Shown: positions 9,291 to 17,267 of the stretch, piece after piece
Numbering within the stretch: the stretch's first letter is position 1
Layout of the letters: each line of letters starts with the position of its first letter
DNA from: JAFEBO01 sp044221315
GTDB taxonomy: Bacteria > Planctomycetota > Phycisphaerae > Phycisphaerales > UBA1924
DNA length: 64,000 nt
Assembly (NCBI GenBank): GCA_044221315.1
Contig: JBGAPK010000010.1
Coordinates: forward strand, 62,001-126,000
Direction of reading: 5' to 3'
Made by a program: the position numbers and the translations under genes
Notes under the pieces: generated by a model
Told to the model about the DNA's origin: nothing
What the model saw: the letters and a program-made list of their open reading frames with translations, nothing else
Databases searched by the model: none

Positions 9291-9597
9291 GATTCCTCTC
9301 CCTCGCGGCACTGGGTCCGAATATTCAGCGCAGGCCTCCCACGACCAAGACCCGCACCGGTGTTGAGCGTATCAGAAAGCGGAGCGGAATAGGCGCCGAC
9401 CTGCGCGGCTGGACTGCTTTTTCTTGGACGGTTGGCCGACCGGAGCCCACCTATCGGTGTTTTCTCGGACCAGAGCAGTAACGCGATGGGGGGGCTGCTT
9501 GTTCAGCACCCCGCCGCGGACCTGGTGAAAGAAAACACCCGGAGTTTCCTCCGGGCGAGTGGAATGAATCAGATTCTCCGGGCGTACGCCCGAACCG
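9291..9597. other. Intergenic region between the tandem ThuA-like paralogues
   Basis: 307 bp without a supported gene. It contains the terminator of the upstream paralogue (9532-9557), the palindrome CGGGCGTACGCCCG that is also present after the other copy (7080-7093), and the untranscribed leader of the 9290 gene. I could not pick a convincing promoter. Confidence 0.5.
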
Positions 9598-10441
9598 CTA
9601 CGGGCAGACGAGGATGTCGTAGTCTGCGGCGAAGATCACGAAGTCGGAGTCTTCGGTGAGCCCGTCGCCGTTGAGGTCGCCGCGCGGATCGACGAGGTTG
9701 TCGTAGTAGCCGGCGAAGAGGACAAAGTCGAGGTCGTCGACCTGGCCGTCGCCGTTGAAGTCGCCGGGGCAGGGTTTGGCGCGGACGACGAACTCGAGGG
9801 CGTTGGCCATCATCCATGTGCCGTCGGTGCGCTGGTTCCATGCGCTGGCCAGAGTGCCGTCGGATCCCGGCCAGAAGCCCAGGTCGGCGCGCTTCTTGAA
9901 GTTGTGAACGCTGGCGAGCATCTTGCCGTCGGACCACTTGATGATCGTTCGGCCGCGAAGGAGTGGCGCGCTTGTGGCGTGGTAGCTGTTGGCTCCGCCG
10001 TCAAACTTGCGGACGAACGTAGCGAGCGGATTGGACGGCTCGACGATCGATCCGAGGAAGGTCTGCGGACCGAAGCTGTAGCCGGGAAGAGACGCGGTCG
10101 GAACGATGTCGTATCCCTGCGTGGGCCACCGGCCGGCGAGCGTGTAGTTCGAATCGAAGAGGAAGACGTTGTTGAACATGGTTGACACAACGCCGCCGCC
10201 GGCATCGACGAAGTCGGCGAGGTTGTCGCCAAGCGTGGTGGAGTTGTTGTAGGCGAAATTGCTCCAGGACATGATGGCATTGAACGGCTTAAGTGTTGCC
10301 GCGGCGGGCGTTGAAAACTGAGCATCGACATTGGCCACCCCGCTGAAACGGCGCGAAGCGAGGAGCTTGGCGACCGGGTCTGGCGAGTAGGTTGAATCGG
10401 CGTTGACGCAAGCGACATACGGCTTCACCGTGTAGAGCAGC
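9531..10441. repeat. Direct repeat copy 2 (~0.9 kb, gene-conversion tract)
   Basis: Near-identical partner of 7031-7937. It includes the third ThuA-like repeat, the dockerin-like tail and the terminator of the downstream-lying paralogue. The homogenised block covers coding sequence and 3' flank alike. Confidence 0.85.
9532..9557 (-). terminator. Rho-independent terminator
   Basis: A 7-bp stem CCCGGAG / CTCCGGG with a TTTC loop, extended after one mismatch, is followed on the minus strand by TTTTC. It ends the ThuA-like gene whose stop is at 9598 and is a degenerate copy of the hairpin at 7033-7058. Confidence 0.72.
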
Positions 10442-11811
10442 GCGTTGGCCATGATCTTGTCGCCGTTGGTGCCGACGACCCAGAAATCGGAGCGGACGGT
10501 GCTGGACGGGGGGAAGAAGCCCAGGTCGACTCGGTTGGCGAATTTGGTGGAGGCGACCACGAGCGGGCGGCTGTCGTTCCACTGGGCGATGTTGAAGGCG
10601 CCCGGGTTCAGCGCGGCGGTCGTTTCGCGATAGGAAGACGTGCCGCCGTTGAAGGACGCGACGCCCGACATGGCCGGATGAGCAGGATAGGTGACGGCTC
10701 CAAGGGTGGCCGCACCGGAAGTCTGACCGGAATTTCCGAAGATCAGCTCGTAGGTGCCTGCCCAGCGTCCGGTGAGTCGGGAGGTCCCGAATCCCGCGCT
10801 GGTGGCGAAGACGGCGCTGACAACGCCGCCGCCGGCATCGACATAATCGGCCAGAACGTTGCCGAGAGCGGCCTGGTTCTGGAAGCCCAAGTCGCTGTAG
10901 ACGAGCACGGCGTCGTAGGCCTGGAGCTGGGCAAGCGCGGGCGTGCCGGTGTTGGTGTTGAAGATATCGATGATGCCCAGTGTGCCTGTCGCGGCAAGTT
11001 TGGCCTTGACGTCGTCGTTCCACGTGGCGGTGCTGGGGGCGCCGGCGATCATGACGCGAGGGCGCATGACGTAGAGCAGGGCGTTGGCCATGAGCTTGAC
11101 GCCGTCGGTGCTGGCGACCCAATAGCCGGGAGTGTTGTCGCTGGAGGGGGGATACATGCCAAGATCGCAACGATTGATCTTGGGGCCGACTGCGACGAGC
11201 GGCTTGCCGTCGGTCCAGGAGGCGACGAGCGTTGCGCCCGCTGTCAGCGCGGTGCCGCTGGGGCGGACCGACAAACTTCCGCCGTCGAAAGATTGCACTC
11301 CGATCATAATCGGATGGTTCTGAACGGCGATGGGGCCGAGCGAGGCGCTGGAGTTGTAAGTAGACGAGCCGAATGTGATGCAGTTGTACGTGGCAGTCCA
11401 GGAACCACCGAGGTTGCTGTTGAGAATGCCCGCGGTGGTGAAGACGGTCTGGACTACTCCCCCGCCGCCGTCAACGTACTGGGCGAGATTGGTGCCGAGC
11501 GTGGCGCGATCGGCCCATGCGTCGAAATTGCTGACCATCACCGCGTCGTAGCCGTTGAGCTGCGCGAGCGTGGGCGTGCTCAGGTGGCCGTCCCATGTAT
11601 CGACGGTCTGAAAAAGGCCCGTGGCCGCGAGTTTGTTGCGGACGTCGTTCACTGCGCTGGCGACATCGGAGTGGAGAAACAGGACTTTGGGCTTGCGTTT
11701 GGCCCCCGCCTCGGCCATCGGCGCGATGACCGCCCCGATCATTAAGCATGCCAGAAGGCGCAGAAAGAGACCGGAACGCAAAAGGCCCGCCCAACGACGC
11801 ATCAGATTCAT
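9598..11811 (-). CDS. Secreted triplicated ThuA-like repeat protein with two-Cys dockerin-like tail
   Basis: 737 residues from the ATG at 11811, which has GGGAGAAGGA upstream and opens MNLMRRWAGLLRSGLF, a signal peptide to about residue 35. The longer upstream frame has no signal character. Three repeats of about 200 residues share the KVLFLHSD / YDAVMVSN / GGGGVV / DGVKLMANALLYV pattern, proposed to be a ThuA/GATase-like flavodoxin fold. The tail (CPGDFNGDGQVDDLDF ... GDLNGDGLTEDSDF ... LVCP) keeps both Ca loops but lacks the central Cys pair found in most island proteins. Intact tandem copy of 7311-9290; a third paralogue is at 43178-45373. Role unknown. Confidence 0.85.
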   Translation of the reverse strand: MNLMRRWAGLLRSGLFLRLLACLMIGAVIAPMAEAGAKRKPKVLFLHSDVASAVNDVRNKLAATGLFQTVDTWDGHLSTPTLAQLNGYDAVMVSNFDAWADRATLGTNLAQYVDGGGGVVQTVFTTAGILNSNLGGSWTATYNCITFGSSTYNSSASLGPIAVQNHPIMIGVQSFDGGSLSVRPSGTALTAGATLVASWTDGKPLVAVGPKINRCDLGMYPPSSDNTPGYWVASTDGVKLMANALLYVMRPRVMIAGAPSTATWNDDVKAKLAATGTLGIIDIFNTNTGTPALAQLQAYDAVLVYSDLGFQNQAALGNVLADYVDAGGGVVSAVFATSAGFGTSRLTGRWAGTYELIFGNSGQTSGAATLGAVTYPAHPAMSGVASFNGGTSSYRETTAALNPGAFNIAQWNDSRPLVVASTKFANRVDLGFFPPSSTVRSDFWVVGTNGDKIMANALLYTVKPYVACVNADSTYSPDPVAKLLASRRFSGVANVDAQFSTPAAATLKPFNAIMSWSNFAYNNSTTLGDNLADFVDAGGGVVSTMFNNVFLFDSNYTLAGRWPTQGYDIVPTASLPGYSFGPQTFLGSIVEPSNPLATFVRKFDGGANSYHATSAPLLRGRTIIKWSDGKMLASVHNFKKRADLGFWPGSDGTLASAWNQRTDGTWMMANALEFVVRAKPCPGDFNGDGQVDDLDFVLFAGYYDNLVDPRGDLNGDGLTEDSDFVIFAADYDILVCP

Positions 11812-11983
11812 GATCCTTCTCCCGCGCGCCATCGGCTGTGCGGCCACGCGTGAGAACACACGCCGCGAACGCGCACCGAGACCCATTTCATATATAACCT
11901 GTTTCTGGCGTTGGGGACAGGAGAATCCCCTAGGGAGACCGAAAATTCGCAGGAAACAAGGCCCTGGTGGATCCCGGTCGCGT

Positions 11984-13264
11984 TCAGGGGCAAAGCAGCG
12001 TGTCGTACGACGCCAGGAATGCGGTGAAATCCACATCGTCCACAACGCCGTCGCGGCTGAGATCGGCGGGACATCCGACCGTCATGGCGGGGTCCGAACA
12101 GACGATCGCATCGTACGCGATGACGAAAATAGAAAAGTCCTGATCGTCAACGACCCCGTTGTAGTTGAGGTCGCCCGGGCAGAGGGGGTTTCTGACGGCG
12201 TCCTGAGCCGCGGAGCGCAGGAGGTACAAGAGCCCCTGGATGTTTTCGGAGGCCGACTTGTCGGTCGCGAAGACCCCCACCATCCCGTCGTCGAAGTCGA
12301 TCCAGGCGGAAAAGCCGCGGGCTCCGGCGGCCATTGCGCCGAGCAGATTTCCGTTGGCGTCGCGCTCGTCAAGCCAGACACCGACGCCGTAATCGGCGCC
12401 GTCGACAAAGGGGCTTTGCACGGGCGTGTTCAGGATCGTGATCGGGTTGGCGGTCTGTCGCGTGAACATCTGATCCACCGACAGTTTCGAGAGAACGGTC
12501 GCCCCGTTGAGCGCGACGCCGCCACGCCGGAGCATTTCCATGAACAGCGAGAAATCGGTTGCGTTCGATTCGCAGCCACCGGCGATGCGTGGGTTGGCGG
12601 GGGTGCTCAGCACGTAGGCCGTGTGCTTCATTCCCACCAGGCCGCTGATTCTGCCGGAGAAGAGCGTGTCCCACGGCTGCTGCCCGACGAGTTCGCCGAC
12701 GGCGCCGGCGGCCTGCATGGAGGTGCCGCCGTAGGAGAATGCGGAGCCGGGCGGGCTGAACTCGAGCGGCGCGAGCGCGATTCGCTGGGCCACCTGCTGG
12801 AGCGAGAGCGTGTCGCTGCCGACGAAGATGGAATCGCCGAGGCCGGATGTGTGGCTGAAGGTCTGGCGGATAGTGACGGTGGACTTGTCGCCGCCGAACG
12901 CGGGGATGTACGCACCGAGTTTCGTATCGAGCGAGAGCGGCAGCGGCGCGGAATCGATGAGCGACAGGATGAGGGCGCCCGAAAGCGTCTTGGTCGCGGA
13001 ATCGGCGTTCGCAACACCATCGAGCGACCACGCTCCGAAGTTCTCGTGGTAGACGACGATGCCGTCCTTCATGAGCAGGAGGTCAAACCCGGGCACCGGC
13101 GAATTGACGTTTTCTCCGCGCAGGGCGCCATTGGCGAGAGCGGCGACCGCGGAAAAATCGAAGGCGGGACCGGCGAGGGCGGAGCCGGGAGCAGTGGCGT
13201 TCGCGAGCGCCGCGAGAAGGGCAGCTGAATTCAGGCATGCCCGCGCATGCGGCGTGGTTCTCAC
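11984..13264 (-). CDS. Secreted serine beta-lactamase-like hydrolase with dockerin-like tail
   Basis: 426 residues from a GTG at 13264. This start is chosen because CGGAGA lies 7-8 nt upstream and the frame then gives a signal peptide (RTTPHARACLNSAALLAALA). An ATG 25 codons earlier has no such signal. The body matches the beta-lactamase/class C esterase family (PF00144 type): SATK at 89-92 supplies the SxxK nucleophile and base, SHTSGL is at 137-142, and the FSYGG tyrosine at 178 replaces the classical YxN. Members include esterases and DD-peptidases, and true beta-lactamase activity is less likely. The tail has four Cys and ends CP. A cell-envelope or extracellular esterase or peptidase role is inferred. 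It lies downstream of 13372-14199 on the same strand. Confidence 0.85.
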   Translation of the reverse strand: MRTTPHARACLNSAALLAALANATAPGSALAGPAFDFSAVAALANGALRGENVNSPVPGFDLLLMKDGIVVYHENFGAWSLDGVANADSATKTLSGALILSLIDSAPLPLSLDTKLGAYIPAFGGDKSTVTIRQTFSHTSGLGDSIFVGSDTLSLQQVAQRIALAPLEFSPPGSAFSYGGTSMQAAGAVGELVGQQPWDTLFSGRISGLVGMKHTAYVLSTPANPRIAGGCESNATDFSLFMEMLRRGGVALNGATVLSKLSVDQMFTRQTANPITILNTPVQSPFVDGADYGVGVWLDERDANGNLLGAMAAGARGFSAWIDFDDGMVGVFATDKSASENIQGLLYLLRSAAQDAVRNPLCPGDLNYNGVVDDQDFSIFVIAYDAIVCSDPAMTVGCPADLSRDGVVDDVDFTAFLASYDTLLCP

Positions 13265-13371
13265 GTTCAAATCTCCGGAACGAGCCCGGGCCGACACTGT
13301 TGTCGGTCCCCGGTCCGCGTAATTCAAGAACGGCGCCACGCGCGTCGCATTGCAGCGATCGCTCCTGGTGC

Positions 13372-14199
13372 CTAGAGGCAGAGCAGATTGTCGTACGCGA
13401 CGACGAAGATGCTGAAATCGACGTCATCCACGACGCCGTCCCGATTCAGATCGGCCGGGCAGCCCAGCGGCATCGCGGGGTCTCCGCAGTCCAGCAGATC
13501 GTACTGCGGAGCGAAGATTGAGAAATCGGCATCGTCCACGACGCCGTCGCCATTCAGGTCGGCGGCGCAGGCGTTCAGGATGACCGTGAAAAGCAGAGCC
13601 GTCGAGTCGTTCAAATAGCTGCCGTTGGTGCCGAAACCCTGCGAGAGGTCGATCGTGTCGCCGGCGGCCACATCCCGCGATGCGTTGAATGAATAGGTCG
13701 AGGTGTTGTTGTACGCGGAGGACGTCGCAAGCACGTTGGCGTTGTGCAGGATCGCGATGTCGGTGCTGACAAAGTCCGGGTCGATCGTCACGCCACCGAC
13801 GCGGATGTAGATGTCGGCGCGTCCCGCGCCGGGCGACGTCCATCGCACGGCCGCCCGCTGATTGGCGGAGCCGGGATGGAACATCATGACGCCTCCCGGC
13901 ACGACGGGATTATCCGAGATCCTGATGGGAGCGCCGGTCACATTCTTGCCGACGAAGGGAACCGAGGTGGCGGGCGGCGGACCCCAGCAATGAAATCCGC
14001 CCCCAATCTCGCCGTGCACCGTCCCCAGGACGAACGGCTGCACCAGCGATGGCTGCCAGCCGTAAGACCAGGCACCGGCGGGGTTGGACGTGGTGGAGAA
14101 CTGGAACCGGGCGTCGAAGGTCTGTGCGTGCGCGGAGGTCGCCGGATAAACCGCGACCAGGCCGCAAAACAGTCCGTGGAGCAGCCGAGTTGTCTTCAT
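13372..14199 (-). CDS. Small secreted protein with dockerin-like tail
   Basis: 275 residues, with GGGAG upstream of the ATG. Residues 1-25 are a signal peptide (KTTRLLHGLFCGLVAVYPA, then AHA). The domain at about 26-205 is beta-rich with many Gly, Asn and Thr (FSTTSNPAGAWSYGWQP near the start, ADIYIRVGGVTIDP later). This resembles planctomycete and PEP-CTERM-type extracellular beta-sandwich domains that open with SxxxNPxGxWSYG. The final 65 residues carry two Ca loops and four Cys, but the chain ends CL instead of CP. Function unknown; possibly glycan binding. Confidence 0.8.
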   Translation of the reverse strand: MKTTRLLHGLFCGLVAVYPATSAHAQTFDARFQFSTTSNPAGAWSYGWQPSLVQPFVLGTVHGEIGGGFHCWGPPPATSVPFVGKNVTGAPIRISDNPVVPGGVMMFHPGSANQRAAVRWTSPGAGRADIYIRVGGVTIDPDFVSTDIAILHNANVLATSSAYNNTSTYSFNASRDVAAGDTIDLSQGFGTNGSYLNDSTALLFTVILNACAADLNGDGVVDDADFSIFAPQYDLLDCGDPAMPLGCPADLNRDGVVDDVDFSIFVVAYDNLLCL

Positions 14200-14276
14200 C
14201 GTTCGCTCCCTGGGCTGGGGCGCGGCTCGGACGGTGACTATCTCGCGTCCTTGTCCGCAAGCCCCTATCGAATATC

Positions 14277-14305
14277 AGCTTACAGAAACTGGTCGCTCGC
14301 TGCAA
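14277..14305 (-). promoter_or_regulatory. Possible sigma70-type promoter
   Basis: Read on the minus strand this is TTGCAG, 17 bp, TAAGCT, 78 bp upstream of the ATG at 14199. The match is only moderate. Confidence 0.3.
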
Positions 14306-14410
14306 TATCAATCCGGAGTCGCAACGCAGGAACCCGAGCCGCAGCCGTGGCGGCGCGAACAGCCCCCCGGCTTTCGATCCGCGTTTTCGTGAGGAGCAGC
14401 CGCGGCGGCG

Positions 14411-15388
14411 TCAGGTGCAGATCAACGCGTCGTACGCGACGACGAAGATGCTGAAATCGGCATCGTCCACGAAACCGTCTGCGTTCAGGTCGGCGGGGCA
14501 GCCCGCGGGCATGGCGGGATCGGCGCAGTCGAGGATGTTGTACGCCGCGACGAAGAGCGTGAAGTCCGAATCGTCAACCTGACCGTCGGCGTTGAGATCG
14601 GCATTGCAGGGGGCGTACGCCGAGCCGGAGCAAGACGTGAAGGACGAGCCGGGCGTCAGCATCTCGATCTGAACGCGGGCACGTCCGATGGCGCCGTTCT
14701 GGCCCGCCTGTCCGCCGGAAAGGTTCAGGAAACCAAGCGTGACACTGATCCCGGCGTTCACGTCGTAGCTGCTGCCGGTGAACACTGTTCCGGTGCGAGA
14801 GACGGACGCGGGCATCTGGACATCGCCCGCGTTGAGTTGGTAGGTGTCAAGTCCGATGCCGATCGTGCCGCTGAACGCACCGGAATCCAGCGTGGCTCGG
14901 AGGGAGACCCGCCCGGCAAGGGGGCTCGCGACAAAGTTGAGGGCGCGGGTGACCGAGCCGTCGGCGATAAGCGTGAAGCGCACCTGCACGGGGGTGCCGT
15001 GCGGGGCGCCGGCCAACTGAAAGGTCAACCGGTCCGCGAATTGGGTTTGCGGAGGGAAGTCAACCCCGGAGATTCCGCCGTTTGGGGAAGCGACCGAGGT
15101 CGAGGTTGCGGCATTGGTCTGCACGGCGAGGAGAGCGAACGCGGCGCTGCCGCTCAGGCTGGAAGAAACGGACACGCCGCCGAGGCTGTTGGATCCGTCG
15201 TTGGAGAGCGGGACCGTGCCGGAATCGATCCAGCCGCTGTCGACGGTTTTTTCAACGGGCGTGCCCGGGGCAAGGCCTGACATGTTAAAGACGCAACGGC
15301 CCCGCGTTCGCAGGCCGCAGGTCTGCGCGAGCGCTGGTGTCAAGACGAGGAAAGAGCAGAACAGGGCGACCGGGAACGCAGAACGCAT
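14411..15388 (-). CDS. Secreted beta-sandwich protein with dockerin-like tail
   Basis: 325 residues. The ATG at 15388 starts a short signal peptide (RSAFPVALFCSFLVLTPALA). The N-terminal body (about 22-255) is a low-complexity Ser/Gly/Thr-rich beta protein with a small Cys pair near residues 24-32 and repeated PxGTPV segments. I do not recognise a family. The last 65 residues are a full dockerin-like module (CNADLNADGQVDDSDF ... GCPADLNADGFVDDADF) ending CT. It is transcribed divergently from lpdA across a 182-bp spacer. Function unknown. Confidence 0.8.
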   Translation of the reverse strand: MRSAFPVALFCSFLVLTPALAQTCGLRTRGRCVFNMSGLAPGTPVEKTVDSGWIDSGTVPLSNDGSNSLGGVSVSSSLSGSAAFALLAVQTNAATSTSVASPNGGISGVDFPPQTQFADRLTFQLAGAPHGTPVQVRFTLIADGSVTRALNFVASPLAGRVSLRATLDSGAFSGTIGIGLDTYQLNAGDVQMPASVSRTGTVFTGSSYDVNAGISVTLGFLNLSGGQAGQNGAIGRARVQIEMLTPGSSFTSCSGSAYAPCNADLNADGQVDDSDFTLFVAAYNILDCADPAMPAGCPADLNADGFVDDADFSIFVVAYDALICT

Positions 15389-15570
15389 GGGGAATCTCCG
15401 CGAGTTGGAAGTCGGGATGCACTGATCGTACTTGACGCGTCAACGCGCTCATTTCCGGCGCTCTGGATTGAGGGCGACCCGGCTCGACGCAGCGCTCTTT
15501 CCTATAGTCGCCCCCGCGTCGAACCGGGGATTTTTCAGTTCCCGCCGACGCGTACAGAAAGGACTCACCA

Positions 15571-17142
15571 GTGGCCGAGCGGCACTTTGACGTTGTTGTG
15601 ATTGGCGGCGGACCGGGCGGTTATGTGGGGGCGATCCGGGCGGCGCAGCTCGGGTACAAGACGGCCATCATTGAACGTGACAAGCTGGGCGGGGTCTGCC
15701 TGAACTGGGGCTGCATCCCTTCCAAAGCCTTGCTCGCCAACGCCGAAATCTACGAGAAGCTGACGGAGCGCGAGGTCTGGGGGCTCAAGATCAATGGCGA
15801 CGTCGGGGTGGACTGGGACAAGACGATCACGCGTAGCCGCGAGGTGGCGGGGAAGCTCAACAAGGGCGTTGAGTTCCTGATGAAGAAGAACAAGATCGAG
15901 TTCTTCAACGCGAACGCGAAGATTGTGAGCACCGGCAAGCCCGGCTCCGCGCCCGGACCGAACAACCCGGTGAAGATCCAGATTCAGGAATGCAAGGTGC
16001 AGGCGGAACTGACCAGCGCGCCGGCGACGCCGGGAGCGGTCAAGGAAACGATCACGGCGACGTACGTGATTGTCGCGACGGGTTCGGTCGCCCGAGAGCT
16101 GCCCTTCGCGAAATTTGACGGCGACAAAATCTGGGGCGCCCGCGAGGCGATGTTCAATAAGGCGCAGCCCAAGAGCCTGATCGTGGTGGGCGCGGGGGCG
16201 ATCGGGATGGAGTTTGGATATCTCTACCACACGTTCGGGACGAAGGTGACGGTTGTGGAGATGCTGCCGCGGATTCTGCCGGTGGAAGACGATGATGTCT
16301 GCACGGCGATGGAGCGGCTGTACAAGAAGCACGGGATGGAATTCCGGACTTCGACGGGCGTGACGGGGATCGAGAAGACCCCCACCGGCGTCAAGGTAAC
16401 GGTCGCCCCGATGCTCAACGGCAAGGCGGATGAAAGCAAGAAGGAAGTGCTCGAGGCCGAGAAGGTGCTGCTCGCGATTGGCGTGAAGGGCCGGTACGAC
16501 GGGCTCTTTGATCCGGCGCTTGGGCTCGAGACCTTCAAGGAACACATCAAGACCGACTACGACGCGCGCAAGCCCGAGCCGCGCGCGATCGATTACAAGA
16601 CGAACCTGCCGGGCGTCTACGCCATCGGTGACGTGATCGGCCCGCCCTGGCTCGCGCACGTCGCGGGCGAGGAAGCCATGCTCTGCGTCGAGCGCATCGC
16701 GTGGAAGGACAAGAAGGTCGAACACGGCAAGCCCCTGCACGAGCCGATCCCGATCGACTACACGATCATCCCCGGCTGCACCTACTGCCACCCGCAGGTC
16801 GCGAGCGTTGGCTTCACTGAGCGCGCCCTCAAAGAGCGCGGACTCGTGAAGGGCAAAGACTACGACGTCGGCTCGTTCCCCTTCACGGCGCTGGGCAAGG
16901 CGATCGCGACCAAGAACACGGACGGGTTCTGCAAGATCATCCGGGGCCTGCCGCGGGGAGAGATTTTGGGCGCGCACATCATGGGCGACCAGGCGACGGA
17001 GTTGATCGCGGAACTGACGCTGGCCCGGCGCCTCGAAGCGACCAGCGAGGAACTCATCTGCACGATGCATGCGCACCCGACGATGCACGAATCGGTGCGG
17101 GAGGCGGCGCTGGCGAGTGAGGGAAGGGTTGTGAACGCGTAG
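15571..17142 (+). CDS. lpdA: Dihydrolipoyl dehydrogenase (E3)
   Basis: 523 residues. It starts at a GTG with AGAAAGGA 7 nt upstream. It is the FAD flavoprotein that reoxidises dihydrolipoamide in pyruvate, 2-oxoglutarate or glycine-cleavage complexes. The FAD-binding GGGPGG is at 12-17, the redox-active disulfide GGVCLNWGCIPSK has Cys43/Cys48, an NAD-binding VVGAGAIGMEFG lies in the middle, FAD contacts AIGD follow, and the C-terminal catalytic dyad is HAHPTMHE (His502, Glu507). It is about 50 residues longer than typical E3 proteins, largely because of an insertion around residues 128-160 (SAPGPNNPVKIQIQE region). It has no signal peptide and no dockerin tail, and no lipoyl or E1/E2 genes lie nearby. 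This cytoplasmic housekeeping gene sits exactly where island gene orientation switches. Confidence 0.95.
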   Translation: MAERHFDVVVIGGGPGGYVGAIRAAQLGYKTAIIERDKLGGVCLNWGCIPSKALLANAEIYEKLTEREVWGLKINGDVGVDWDKTITRSREVAGKLNKGVEFLMKKNKIEFFNANAKIVSTGKPGSAPGPNNPVKIQIQECKVQAELTSAPATPGAVKETITATYVIVATGSVARELPFAKFDGDKIWGAREAMFNKAQPKSLIVVGAGAIGMEFGYLYHTFGTKVTVVEMLPRILPVEDDDVCTAMERLYKKHGMEFRTSTGVTGIEKTPTGVKVTVAPMLNGKADESKKEVLEAEKVLLAIGVKGRYDGLFDPALGLETFKEHIKTDYDARKPEPRAIDYKTNLPGVYAIGDVIGPPWLAHVAGEEAMLCVERIAWKDKKVEHGKPLHEPIPIDYTIIPGCTYCHPQVASVGFTERALKERGLVKGKDYDVGSFPFTALGKAIATKNTDGFCKIIRGLPRGEILGAHIMGDQATELIAELTLARRLEATSEELICTMHAHPTMHESVREAALASEGRVVNA

Positions 17143-17267
17143 CGCCCGGCTCGCAGACTTCCCCATCCGCGGCACGGAACCCGAACCCCCGCCGCGGCGT
17201 ATAGGACTCACTGGCCGGGGCATTCCAGAGGCCGGTGATTCTCGCGTCGGGCGGGAGAGGGATGGTT

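Noticed and set aside
15503..15508. TATAGT as the lpdA -10 element
   Set aside because: It is a good -10 match, but no -35 lies at 16-18 bp upstream.
15565..17223. Long antisense open frame opposite lpdA
   Set aside because: lpdA has complete E3 motifs on the plus strand. The antisense frame is rich in Arg/Leu/His and matches no family; it is a high-GC shadow.
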